The notes under the pieces are model-generated. The model was given only the letters and a program-made list of their open reading frames with translations, searched no databases and was not told the DNA's origin. From Ascaris suum (Eukaryota; Nematoda; Chromadorea; Rhabditida; Ascarididae), in contig CM024180.1 in assembly GCA_013433145.1 (NCBI GenBank), forward strand, positions 3,623,001 through 3,687,000: 64,000 nucleotides of DNA, written 5' to 3'. The stretch's first letter is position 1; every line of letters begins with the position of its first letter. Of the stretch, positions 11,060-22,639 are shown piece by piece. The translations under genes were made by a program, and so were the position numbers.

Positions 11060-14000
11060 TAGGCCACTTGTGGATTTGACAATCATCTTTACTGCATTAG
11101 ACAAAAATCTTAGCAGTAGCACTAAGTGCTTGGGATGATAAAGGGATATTTAAGGAGGCAAACATCGTGTGGTGATACGTTTCTTTTTAATTGAGGCAAA
11201 CAACTTTTGGCAACCCTTGAAACTGCAAACCACAATCTCGATGAGAAGCTTCGTTCAAGTTTTCACTGCCGCTAAATTACATAAAAATATCGAAAAGAAC
11301 TGGTGCGAATGCAAGCATTAAACTCAAATCCGTCTGGTATCAGTGGTAAAATTTCTATCGCAAACTGTTCACAATTTACTACCATCCTCTCTTCTCCAAT
11401 ATTGTACTCTTCTATGCTCATCGTATTTTCTTTTATAAAAGGAAGAATTCGTCAAAGAAAGTGGAAATGTCTTACTCATGTTGCATATTAAAATTCACAG
11501 TTGAATTAAAAATCTCTGAGTACGAGTCTCAGTTTTAAATATCACATCTGCAGCCAATATTTATGAGCGATTTTCGACTTATGCTCCACTACAAAATAGT
11601 TAAGAATAAAATTCGGTGAATCGCTCTCATATGTCAAAAATCACTTCAGAGATCTCAAAATTTTCAACTCGATCATAATAAATGCGATCTCATTGCTGAT
11701 TTCAGTTCTGATCATTTCGAGGTTATATGCATTTTGAATAAATATCACTTTATTGCTGAGACTGAAAATACCTTCACTTTCATAAATGGTTGCATCTGCT
11801 GGACTTCTATAAATCATCAAATCTCCATCAATAATAATCCTTTCCTTCCATGTTTTATGTATTTTTTAAAACATTCATTCCTTGCTTAATATGTGCGCTT
11901 ATTTTGTTGTGCATAATTTTCGCTTTTCATTTACCATCACGAGTCGTTACATCATTTTGTTTGCCTAATATCAATTAGGTGGTTGAAGTTCACTTGTATG
12001 ATGTGCTCTCCTCATTAATAAAACAGCGAAGGCATAATAATGACGATGATAAGTATGAAGTAATTGGCAACATTTTTTGATACTCAAATGATGCTGAAAA
12101 TTGGAATATTTTATTGAACATACTTGCTAATGCTGCATTCGATTGACGCCATCTAACTTCTATGAGGAGAAAAGAGCAATTTTAAGGAAATAGCTTATTA
12201 ATATTTCGTACTTTTTTTCATCACTACTGCATTCTCGCTCAATTTATAAACAACATGCATAAAGAGCAAATATTATAAATGTTAGACGAATTGATTAAAC
12301 AAATTTGAGATCATTTCAAGAAGGATATTTATTTATTATATGACTTTGTTGTGAAAAAACTTTCGCCTTTTTTTTTACTTTTGTGAGGGAAATAAGTTTT
12401 TTTTTCTCGAAAATTACTCGGTATTCTATGCAGCAAAATTTCGTTTCATCAAACGCAATTTTAAATTACTGCTGTTTAACCGTTTTGGATTTGTTATTTT
12501 ATTTTCATTTATATGCTGATATTTTGATAGAATAATTCCCCAAGAAAAACACTTCAAAATGCAAGAACATATCTCGATGCTGCAATACTCCACAGTTCTG
12601 CCGTGATTTCTTTCCTCTTTTCACGCGGCGTTCTCTTAGTTCGTTGAGTCCGGAAATAAAACGGCAGAAATTTCACTTAATTTCGCAATCGATTAGACTA
12701 AAATGGGCGAGGTTATTTGTTATACGACTGAAGCACAAAAGATATGCGCACAGAATGTTACGGAAGGTAATATGCAGCAACGATGCTCAATAGGGTTTTT
12801 ATAGTTCAATGAATTAGCGATGAACCAATGAACTAATGATAAAGTGAACATTTTTGGAGTGCTATTCAATGATCATTTCTTGTAGTTTTGTTTTGAAATA
12901 GCTGCAAATGACAGATGACAGCCGATAGGGAATTTGTGTTGATAAATTGATCATGAATTATAAGTGTCAAAATATACGACATATTTGAGGAATTTTTTAT
13001 GCTTCTAATCAAATGATGTCCCTAATGTCAGAGATTCCATATCCATCAGCGATTCTTTTTTATATAATTAATAAAAAGTTAACAAGTACTTGGAAAATAT
13101 ATTTTTCGGAGTCCATTTTGGCTGCATTATAAGATATTCCCATAGAAAAATGAGTAACAACTTCACCATCGATTTAGCGGGAGTAATTCGATGGAGAATT
13201 CTGCATGAAAAAAGCTAGAATTTCTGTCTTTTTGTTCGATGATGAACAGCCCCCATCACAAACATAACCATGAGGTTTGTGATTTATGTGGTTATCGAGT
13301 GTTCTTTGGAAGCAATACCTCATTTTCTGATGCCAATGACGTTGAACGATTTTTGTTGTGCTCAAATATATCGTCAATAGTGTAATAATAATATTGCTAA
13401 TGATAGTGGCAACAATAATAATAAGAATAATAATAATGATTTCAACAAATATCATTTCATTATGTATTATGGAATTCGATAAGAATGTCAGCATGGCGGC
13501 CAAGAAGCACTACATTTCGCCCATTCCTTTTGCATCCGCGTTTGGTGAGATCTAAATTTCACTCTTCAAACGCAATAACTTGCCGCTAAATATTTACCGT
13601 TTATACGACGTTTACTAACATTGTTATTATCAGTACTAAGATATCTGTACCCAAGTTTTGTAATCAAAATCACCCAAATGCCATCAGTTCATTTCGGAGT
13701 CATCTCAAAAAATTACTCTCAGACGCCGAAATTAGTAGTTAATAGTATAGAAAGGTTTATTATGGATGTTAATTGCTCTTCCACTCTGAATAAAACCCTT
13801 CGAGGTACAAATATTTTAGGATTTTAGCAGTTGCTGTGGAATATCTTTCTTAGCGAAGGAGATATATTTTCGGTTTTTGTTTGTTTGAAGTGATAATTTT
13901 GCAATTTTCTTTATCCAATATTGCAATAGGATTGTCATGAAGGTAGTTCGGATCCCTTGATTATAGCTCATCCAACATCCCACGAATACCTCTATTTTAT

Positions 14001-16300
14001 ATTCTTTAAACGTAAAATCAACGATGCGCAAAGAAACGTCACAACAATTCAAGTTGGGTACTTTTTCCTATCAGCATTATCTTCTGAATTGAAGGAATGC
14101 AAAAACGCTGAATAATCCTCTACGGAAATCCTACAAGGACATTCGATTAGTTCGTCATCGAATTGTTGTTGAACACATGATGATAGGAATCCACAGACAG
14201 CCATTAAAATCCTCGATATTGCTATAGGCACAACAAAGCGGAAAGTGATTGAAGCGACGTACGTTAAGCTCACTCAGGTGCAGCTGAACGTAAAGCACGA
14301 AACGGAGGAAACTCTCCGCCTTCTTAAAGTGTACAGATAAACAAGTATTTAAAATTCAACTACGTTGGAAATCATAATACTCGATTTGAATGCGAAATTT
14401 GGATTCGATATAACAATCAATTCTCGACTCTTCAAACAGCTCCAAGCATCAAAAGGTAATATGCAAAAGAATTATAAAATTTTTTTTGAATAGTTCACTT
14501 GTTATCATTGGTAAAGTGGACGGAAATAATTAAAGGAGGTGAAGCAGTTGAAAAATCATTGTTTGATAAACTCAACGATAAGCATTTGTGGTAAAGGTGT
14601 GACAATGATGAAACTAACATAAAATGATTAAATCACATATCATTTAATCAATAATTTGGTGTGCTGTTTTATTCCGAGTAATGTTTGATGTGTTACCCTT
14701 CGAAGCTTTAAGGCCGTTTAAAAATTTCAAAAAAGGATTTAAAATTTTGCTTTCAAATCGAAAATGATATTTTTATATAAGTATAAAGGGTGGAGAATTT
14801 GTGTTATATTTCAGCAGTATAGTTGAATACTAATATTTAAGCATTTTACTCGAAGACTATTTGAAAAGAATGCAAGGGTTCATTGTTTCGGACCACATTC
14901 TATATGTCTGATACTGAACTTCCAGGATTGCCTTTACAAAAATTATGATTCTGATGATAATTAACAATTGATGAAAATATTGATGTCTCATAAAAATTTT
15001 AAGCTTGTTTGCATTAGTTTTCCGCATTATTTTTTTTGCATGAGAAAATACAACGGTGCCAAAAAATGAAAATTGGACTCGGAAAAGAAGATTCAGAAGA
15101 GAAGCAGTCAAATTGGGGGTTATTATTGAACTGCTAGATGAGTTTATAAAATGAAAGGATTTTGAACAAAGTTGCATATTCGTTTTATATATACATCATG
15201 AGACTGGTTAGCTGAATAGTCAGTAAAAATCCAATTGTAACCTCCTTAAGTTGAGGTCCCAATGGCCTCATTAAGCACACTCTTTTCTCGCTTCTACTTG
15301 AGATAACCGATTTCAGTGCACCGCAGCTGTCAGCAAAAAACATCACCCGCTAACTCAAGCACTTCAATGACGTGAAGATTGTGTAGCGCTAATTGCTGCG
15401 ACGTTTATTTAGAAAAGTAGTCGATGTTGACGCCTGGAGCTTGAACTCAAACTCAGGATAATACCACTTCATCTTTGCAGGTCATGCAGTCATCGCAACG
15501 ACATGGTTACTGGAAATTTCACGTTGTTGACTTCAAAACACTTTTTTGACTTCAAGATTTCATGTTGAGTTTTGTGGCACAGTCAAGAAATATTGTTAGA
15601 AATTGGTTTTATTAGTAAACCATTTCATTTTTACTGGTCTCTCAAACCTTCTGCAAGAGAGCCCTCGAAGACCATTAGAGCTCGAGCTGAACTTTTTTGA
15701 GAAATATAGAAAATAGCCGAATCCGCTGAATAACCAATCAGTCGTCTGTTAAATAGCGACTAATGAATCAATCAGCAGTAGGAGCGTTTGCCAAGGCGCC
15801 GAAAAGTCGTCGAATTGCTCTCTTCGTGATATAATTGGCAAACTGGAAAGTGATTCACTTATAAGTCATCCTTTGACATTCCACTGATTCCTCCTCAAAC
15901 GGAAAGCAATAATGAGTTGTGTTTAAAGGCTATTCGCTCACTCTGAGAAGGACAGAAATGACGAGTCTTTATGAAATATTATCTTTTTCATAATATTGCA
16001 GTTGCCTAATTATTTTTTATAAACGATACTAAAGATGACCAAATTTTTCGTGAGTGTAAGTCGAGACTTTTCACATGAGGATATTGAGACAACCGGCTTG
16101 TTTGGTGCAAGTGGATATGATGCGGATTTGAGACTCATCCACTGATGGGGATGGAAAAGGGGGGGGGGGGAGTATATTTGCCGTTGAAGAAGCGCAATAA
16201 CACTTAACGAACACTTGTGATAATGATCATCATATTGCTGGAGAAATCGGCAAAGAAGATCAACGAATGATACAAACGCTTTGTAATTATCGTAATTAAC
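11060..16300. other. no supported gene; may contain the unseen 3' end of the minus-strand gene
   Basis: No segment with convincing splice sites and protein-like composition was found. Two opposed open frames cover 14049-14340: a - frame of 74 codons, and a + frame running to TAA at 14340 with composition such as KILDIAIGTTKRK. Neither could be joined to other exons. An AATAAT-rich stretch at about 13380-13450 and many A/T runs explain the other open frames. The terminal exon of the - strand SXP/RAL-2-like gene should lie somewhere here or further left. Confidence 0.4.
16159..16170. repeat. G12 homopolymer
   Basis: Twelve consecutive G on the + strand in an otherwise AT-rich region, just downstream (- strand sense) of the last exon I can place in the secreted-protein gene. 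It is also a site where assembly or sequencing length errors are likely. Confidence 0.9.
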
Positions 16301-19300
16301 CTCATGTTTATTCTTTGATTCGTTGAAAGTTTGCTTCATTTGAGCGTCTATTTGTTCGATTTTCTTCATCGCTTGTTTCGCTTTCGGATCCATCTTCGCA
16401 ATCTGGAAATTAGAAAAAGAAATTAATCCTGCTAGGAATGGTAGGCATAATGTATAAATGAAATAAACAAGAAATACAATATACATATATACGCATATAT
16501 AGGAGGAAAAGAAATATGAGTGTGTATATTCCCGTACTCAGAGTTTCCTTTCAGTGTAGGAGTAGAAGGGTGGGGGGGATATAATGTTGAGATTGAGCCA
16601 GTGATGAACGACAATGGCAGTACTCACATTTCCTGATTTACTGCCTAAGCTGACCCGAGCAATGGCTCTCGCTTCCTCGATTTCGGCCTTTAATTACAAA
16701 TGATACTTTCTTTAAAAAATAATTCCACTTACTGTGCTACTGGGGAATGTTTGTCTTAAAAAACAAATCACCTCATTTGTTTGAGTACAGACTGCTACTT
16801 TTCACCCATCAAAGACACGTAAGTTCAATAACGGGCCTCCATTCATTGTTAGATGCATATATTTCCACCTTTTTCCTTCTAATTTTTACCATAAGTTGGA
16901 CGTACATTTAAATACTTTTCTACCCATAAAGTGGCACTAAGTACAGCCGGTCTGATGCGCAATATTATAGTGGTCTTTAATGATAAGACCGTGTTCATAA
17001 TGTGAACAAATGGAAGGAAGCATATTGTTTTATTCAAAAAATAACATGCAATTTAGTGACAGCTAATATTTATATTGTCTCCCCTCAAAGAATTCGTTGA
17101 TGTCATAGTGGCAGTTAAGCTAAAATTTCTAATTATTTCTTGATATAATTTATAGTCTAAACTAAATATTTTATTATTTTAGAGCAGCAGTGAAATCACA
17201 TTCAATTATTGTCATCTAGGCAGATTGATGACATCATTAGTCATAGGCAAATATGTAATATTACTGTCAACCTGAAGTAAGAAGAATAAAGAGAGCTTAT
17301 ATTTCCACCGTTTTCCTTCTAATTTTTCAATCATTGTGCGCATTTTTTCCTTTAAGCTTTGTCGAAAACGTTTAATTGACTAATTATAAGGAAACATTAA
17401 CGCAAAAAATATGATAATGACATATTTTAAGGCTTTAAATAATTAAAATACAAGCAATTATCTAATGTCGACAAAAACTTCGCGAACTAAGAAAAGTTGA
17501 GGAGATGATGAGTGCCTTAATTCCTCGCATATAAGGGTGCAATATTACTTAATGCCTCCTCCCCCTCTCCCCCCTCCCCACCTGTAATCGTCTCTTTTTC
17601 TCCATTCCTCATATGTCGTCCACTTCCTTTCCAATAAACCTATTATTTACCGAATACATAATGAGATGCTTCAAAAGAAGGCTATGATAGTAGATTAATG
17701 GGGATTACCCTCGCTTCACGATCTTCGCGGAATTTTATCTGTTGACGTCTTATATGCTCGAAGAAGCGTTTGCTCTTATTGGGCAATGTTGCGGCGATTT
17801 TTGCGCATCGTTCAAGTTGTTCATCTTTACTCAAACTCTCATCGAATTGAATCCTCGAGAACTTTATCCTCGTTTCTGGTGGTAACGATTCAATAAAGAC
17901 AATTTGTGATGCTCTTAATAGTCTTTCTTCCCCCAACATCTTCATCTGAAAACTTCTTCAGCGCTATTATAATATACAAAAGTTGCAGATTTTCGAAAAA
18001 AACTCAACATAACATTTAAAACATTTCAGATATTTCAAAAAAGGTCAAGGAAGTGGGGTTACACAAGTATTCAACTTTCTCGCTGAGAAGATACCGTTAT
18101 CTGTAAGGCTACCGTTTAGTTATCATCGTATCCAATAAGCCAATGCATTTGCGGTCGAAATAACGTTTTTGAATATTAGTCATACCATTGCATCTATACG
18201 ATAAAAGAAGTGAAACGAGTTTATGATGCATTTGATAAGATAATAGGTTTCAGTGGAATTACTTATTGATAAGTTCTTCTCATAAGAAGCCATTTTGTGG
18301 ACACTCCATATACGCCCCAAACACTTTTGCATATGCTTTCATTGAGTTCATCACCGCCACGTAATGTGGATTATCAGCGATAAAGTATGTTTGAATTTTT
18401 AATTTTTGTTAGGAATGAAATTGAGAGTTATCATAAACATTGCTGAAAGTATAAATGAAGCATTAATTAAGTAAGACCTAGTGAAAATTGCAAAAACTAA
18501 AATAAAAAACTAGAGGGAATTTAAAAACAACTTTCGTAAGCGAATGAATAACAATATCAGCAATAATTTACTATACTGTATTTTATGTAAGTACTGGTAA
18601 GTCCTAAATAAACTATGAAAATCAAATGCAAAAACGAGCCCAAGCATAATTTATACACTGCGTAGCCATAATCTGCTTATAGAGAAAAAAAAACTGAAGA
18701 TGCGCTATTGAGCTCTGCTAGAAAAAATTCCGCCTTTTGAGAAAAAAAAATCCAGAAATGCATCACAATTAATAGACTGAAGTGAAGCGAATGGAAGCAG
18801 CAAGATTGAGACCACCAAATACACAATGTAACCATATGATATTCGATGTATCATCTGCATTAGCCGCATAATATTTAAGCCTCCAACCTTGTAAATGGTT
18901 TGTAGTAACTTATCAAGTTTTTTTTTTCTTGAGAAAGCCTGTCCCAATTCCAGCGTAATCAATGATATATGGTAGGATCATCGAAAATTATACCAAACTA
19001 GCGTGATCAGCGTCAATCGAAAGTTGTTTCTTCTCTGCTGCAAGTGCATCGTATTTCTTCAGCAACAATTGATTCTCGGTGGAAAGATGTGGCAACTGCA
19101 ATTAAATAATCTACAATTTTTATTGATAATACTATGCATATTTATCAGCGTTCACTATGACTCTTTGTTTAGTTCTTTTAAACCCATACAACAACATTTC
19201 CCTTCGTTGTTTTTGCTTATGAATTGGGTCTTGATGGTTTCACATATAATCATAACGTGCTTAAACGAGTGGGAAAACGTGGCGCTCGCCTTACCGACGA

Positions 19301-22300
19301 GTTTCGTAAATAGCCAGCAAATGGTGAAATTTGTGCGACAAAACATTCATATTTTGCTCGTTGGTATTGGAAGGTACTGTTTTTCAACCGCCTGACAGAT
19401 TACGAATTAACATTCAGTTAACAAAGTGTTGAAGGGACCATGTTAGACTGTGAATTATGCCCTGATATCTCGCAAATGCGATTGCGGTGATTGCCATCTT
19501 GAAGCAACCAGGCAAACATGAACAAATAACGAAATCACGATATCGTCGTAAGTCCCTTGCAATAGGAGATGTGTTGATGCGCATCAAAGTGCAACTATTC
19601 GTCGGTCGTCATAATAGACTGGGCAGATTGAGTTTGTTTTGATGGAAATTTATCGAGAAACAAGAACTAGTTGTCAGTTCGATTTTGGCCCTATCGCTTC
19701 TCAGAAAAGTTTGAAAGTTGTTGAGTGAGCTTTGAACCTCTGTAAAGCGAACAATGTTTCTTTGGCTAGAGACGGCTAAAGATTTAAGGCCTCAGTTCAT
19801 CAGACGTGGAATTGATCCTTTTCAGGGTTCACAAACGGTGAAGAACACATGCAGTTCCATTGTTTCGAGGAGCTACAGGACCAAGAACTTCATATCCAAA
19901 TTGCTAAGGCAGCTCTTTCCGAAAAATCCATTATTTTATAGTAATGAAAGTTATGCAAGGTCTCCATTAAAAAAGCTAAACGTGGCCTGCTAGAAGCACC
20001 AAGATAGCCAAATTTACTCTACTAGAAGCCCTTCCTTTTCAACTTTTGCTGGGAGGAAACTGCTTTACAAGGCAGAAGATTCCTTTTCAAAAAGGGCTTT
20101 CTGTTCCAGAACTTTTCGATCAAGAAAGCCATGCTCTAGCTTTTTTAGGAACCTTCTCAACAAAAACCTATGGAGTAACTCTGTAACTGCCCAATCTACC
20201 TGCTAAGATGAGATGGATGAAGTAAGGGAGAGATGTGGTGACTGCCACGATTCTGGAGGCACTTTCCACATGAGCTCTTTCTTCCGTTCAACGTCATTTA
20301 CTAGTTAGAGTTTGTTGGCACATTATGAAAACCATCAATACTTTATAGCTGCATAGTCATTAGCAGCATTTTCTGGAGCCGTCAGTTTCGATAATATTTC
20401 CTGTTGACTGAAAATTCTGTTAAATCTTTGCATATTTCAGAAACAACGAAAAAAAAACTGAAAAAGTTTCTTTAAATGTAACCTCTTGGTCTCCGTTTTC
20501 TTTGATCTTGCGAAGAGCACTTTTCAATCCTTCATAAGCATCTACTTGTTCCTGATCAAGGGTGCTCATGAGCGCTTTCATTTTGAGTCCTCGTTCCGAT
20601 TCGTTGAGATTTTTATCCAGGAAAATACGACGAAATTCGTCACGTTTCTCCGAAGGCAGCGTTTCGGCAAATGATAACGCCAACACCTGAAGTGGTGACC
20701 TTATTTTTCCAACTATTTGAACATTTTCAAACAATACATTTGAATTTAACGCACCAAAATGATCCTTTTATATTCTCGAGAGCTTTCGTCGTAGGGCCTT
20801 AGCTCAATTTCTGGGCATGAAATTCATAGATGACGATTGACAGCAGATGCAGAAACACATCACAACTGTCGATGCAATCGGTGATTTCATAATATCCTTT
20901 ACCATACTTAACTGTATCATAAAATAGTAACAAATGCCAGAAAAACGCAATAACGTTTTGTAAATTTCACCAAAGAGATCGATAATTTAAATCACCTGTG
21001 ACGACTTATTTTTAGTTTTTGTATTCTAAAGGAGAAATGTAAAATAAAACCCCATCGGCTGCTAAATGCGTGAAAATTTTTTAGCACATTCAAACGTCTT
21101 CAACTTTTTTACAGGTGAGTGCAATCAACCTGTAAAATAGTACGAAAGGCGAGGTGTATATTGTTGATTGTACGACATATTTTGAATCTCCGAGTTTAGT
21201 GTTTAACGTGTTTGCTGAAATCTAAATGAAAAGATTTCAATTCTCATACGATTAATCATCCATGAAAAATGAGAATGGATGTGAAAATATCTTTTAGCGT
21301 TAAAGACTATAAGTACAACAGTGTGATTATTCCATATGTGAGAACTATCTTATAATACCAATGGATGATTATTAAATCATATTTAGTTTCTTTGACGGAA
21401 TTAAGCACATTCTCATCGTAATCTTTCAACATTACAATTTCAGTGGATTAAAGTGATAGTTTCATTACACATGATTGATTCTAGATTATTGAGATAGCTG
21501 AGGAAAAATTTCGAATTAAAAAATTAATTTCATCAAAAAATTGATGAAAATTCTTATTCGAAGTGCCATATAGAGGGACAAAAAAAAAAGAATGAAACGG
21601 TCATAGAAAGGCAAAAGAGAAAAAGAAAACAAATGCATGAGCGATTGCTAAGGCAAATAGGACACAAATTTAAGACAAATGATGTGAGAAGAAATTCAGA
21701 ATTGCAATCATAAAAATGGATGCAATAGTTGAAACAGGAGATTTGCAATGAGATGATGATTAAAACGATTTCGACGTCACACAAAACCTTTAGTATTCGT
21801 AAATTTTAAGAAGTTTTCTTGCCGAAAATTTTAGGTATAGGCAGCACGGTAATGAAAGCAATTCAAAACATTTTTGGTAGAACAAACTTTCTAGACCGAT
21901 AATGCTCCCGGGCCCATCCGAAGAACATAAAGATCGGCTGACAGAAAAACCATGGCTAAGAGTGATTTCAGCCAGATACAGCATAAGTGATACGCGTTCA
22001 GAAGTCTTCACGCAACGGAAAGTCAGAAACAAAGTGGAGTGGCCAAAAATGTGTTAGTAGTTAGGATTACGCTAACTCGAGCATTAAAGGTTTGTGTTAA
22101 TGTTTGAGGCATCTGTGTTGCAAGATGCGGATAATGCAACCTGCAATTATGGCTGATTTCTTTGCAATGGAGGGGCACTACGGCATGTTCTGCATGTAGA
22201 AACCATTTATAACACAAGATCTTACACGAATGAATATTGCCCTTACCGATTCTTGAAATTCTTCATCAGGAATTGCGTACACGATGGCGAGCAAGAATGA

Positions 22301-22324
22301 AAGTATTGCTAGCGGTTGGATCAT
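16301..22324 (-). CDS. secreted helical protein resembling SXP/RAL-2 (DUF148) family, 3' incomplete
   Basis: Six exons on - are 22247-22324, 20483-20686, 18994-19095, 17709-17945, 16628-16687 and 16301-16402, all with phase-0 boundaries, giving 261 codons with no stop reached. Exon 1 encodes a signal peptide (MIQPLAILSFLLAIVYA) and then IPDEEFQES. Exons 2 and 4 hold related modules, FAETLPSEKRDEFRRIFLDK and FIESLPPETRIKFSRIQFDE, each followed by a Leu-x-x-(D/E) segment and a charged helix. Exon 3 is a coiled-coil-like segment (ENQLLLKKYDALAAEKKQL). Exon 6 contains MDPKAKQAMKKIEQIDAQMK. The LP..R.eF / L...e / DPKAK pattern recalls the SXP/RAL-2, Ani s 5-like domain of nematode secreted antigens; this is recognition by eye, not a search. 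Acceptors are mostly good (gttttcag, tttccag, cttcag), but that of exon 5 (attaaag) and the donors of exons 2 and 6 (gttaca, gttaat) are weak. The missing end could add another module. Confidence 0.72.
19440..20300. other. intron 2 segment of higher GC, possibly a decayed insertion
   Basis: This part of the 1.4-kb intron between exons 2 and 3 of the secreted-protein gene is visibly less AT-rich than its surroundings and has short open frames such as 19754-19993 on +. I could not recognise any transposon protein or terminal repeats, so it is recorded only as compositionally different DNA. Confidence 0.3.
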
Positions 22325-22358
22325 CCTTGCACAGTTCGACCAATAGTCAAGTTCTGAA
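22325..22358 (-). promoter_or_regulatory. probable spliced-leader acceptor and 29-nt 5' UTR
   Basis: On the - strand, gcatttcag ends at 22354, and 29 bases later comes the ATG of the signal-peptide exon. An in-frame TGA lies between the acceptor and the ATG, fixing the start codon. A strong TTTCAG directly upstream of the first coding exon fits trans-splicing. Confidence 0.5.
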
Positions 22359-22566
22359 ATGCACATCAAACGCATCTTGTGACGCTTTTGGTTCATTTGA
22401 AGTCGTGCTGTCCTCTTCAGTTCGTGTTCCTTCCTTTTTTTCCTCTTCTAGTCCCTCGGGAACTGGCGAAAAGTGAAACAATTCCAGGAACTTGAGACAA
22501 CGTGATGTTTTAAATATCCTCTTGTGCACCACGATTTCTCAATTCTTTCAAAGTTTGATTACTTAC

Positions 22567-22631
22567 TGAGGTCATGGTGCAGATGTTTCAAGGACGTCAA
22601 AATCTCTTCGCCAGACTTCAATTTGCTCGCT
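22567..22631 (-). CDS. orphan exon-like segment upstream of the secreted-protein gene
   Basis: On - this 65-base segment is bounded by gacttcctcag and gtaagtaatc, both strong signals, and has one fully open frame reading ASKLKSGEEILTSLKHLHHD. The frame enters in phase 2 and leaves in phase 1. I found no neighbouring exon that continues it: the adjacent open frame at 22347-22532 does not match in phase. It could belong to an upstream gene of the same orientation or be a chance combination. Confidence 0.3.
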
Positions 22632-22639
22632 CTGAGGAA

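Noticed and set aside
16010..16300. Continuation of the last placed exon of the secreted-protein gene as uninterrupted coding sequence
   Set aside because: The frame crosses the C12 run and becomes Pro/Ser-rich and unlike the helical modules, so an intron after 16301 was preferred, although the gttaat donor is weak.
19003..19395. 130-codon + frame over intron 2 and exon 3 of the secreted-protein gene
   Set aside because: It is antisense to the coiled-coil exon 18994-19095, which has matching phase and splice sites on -.
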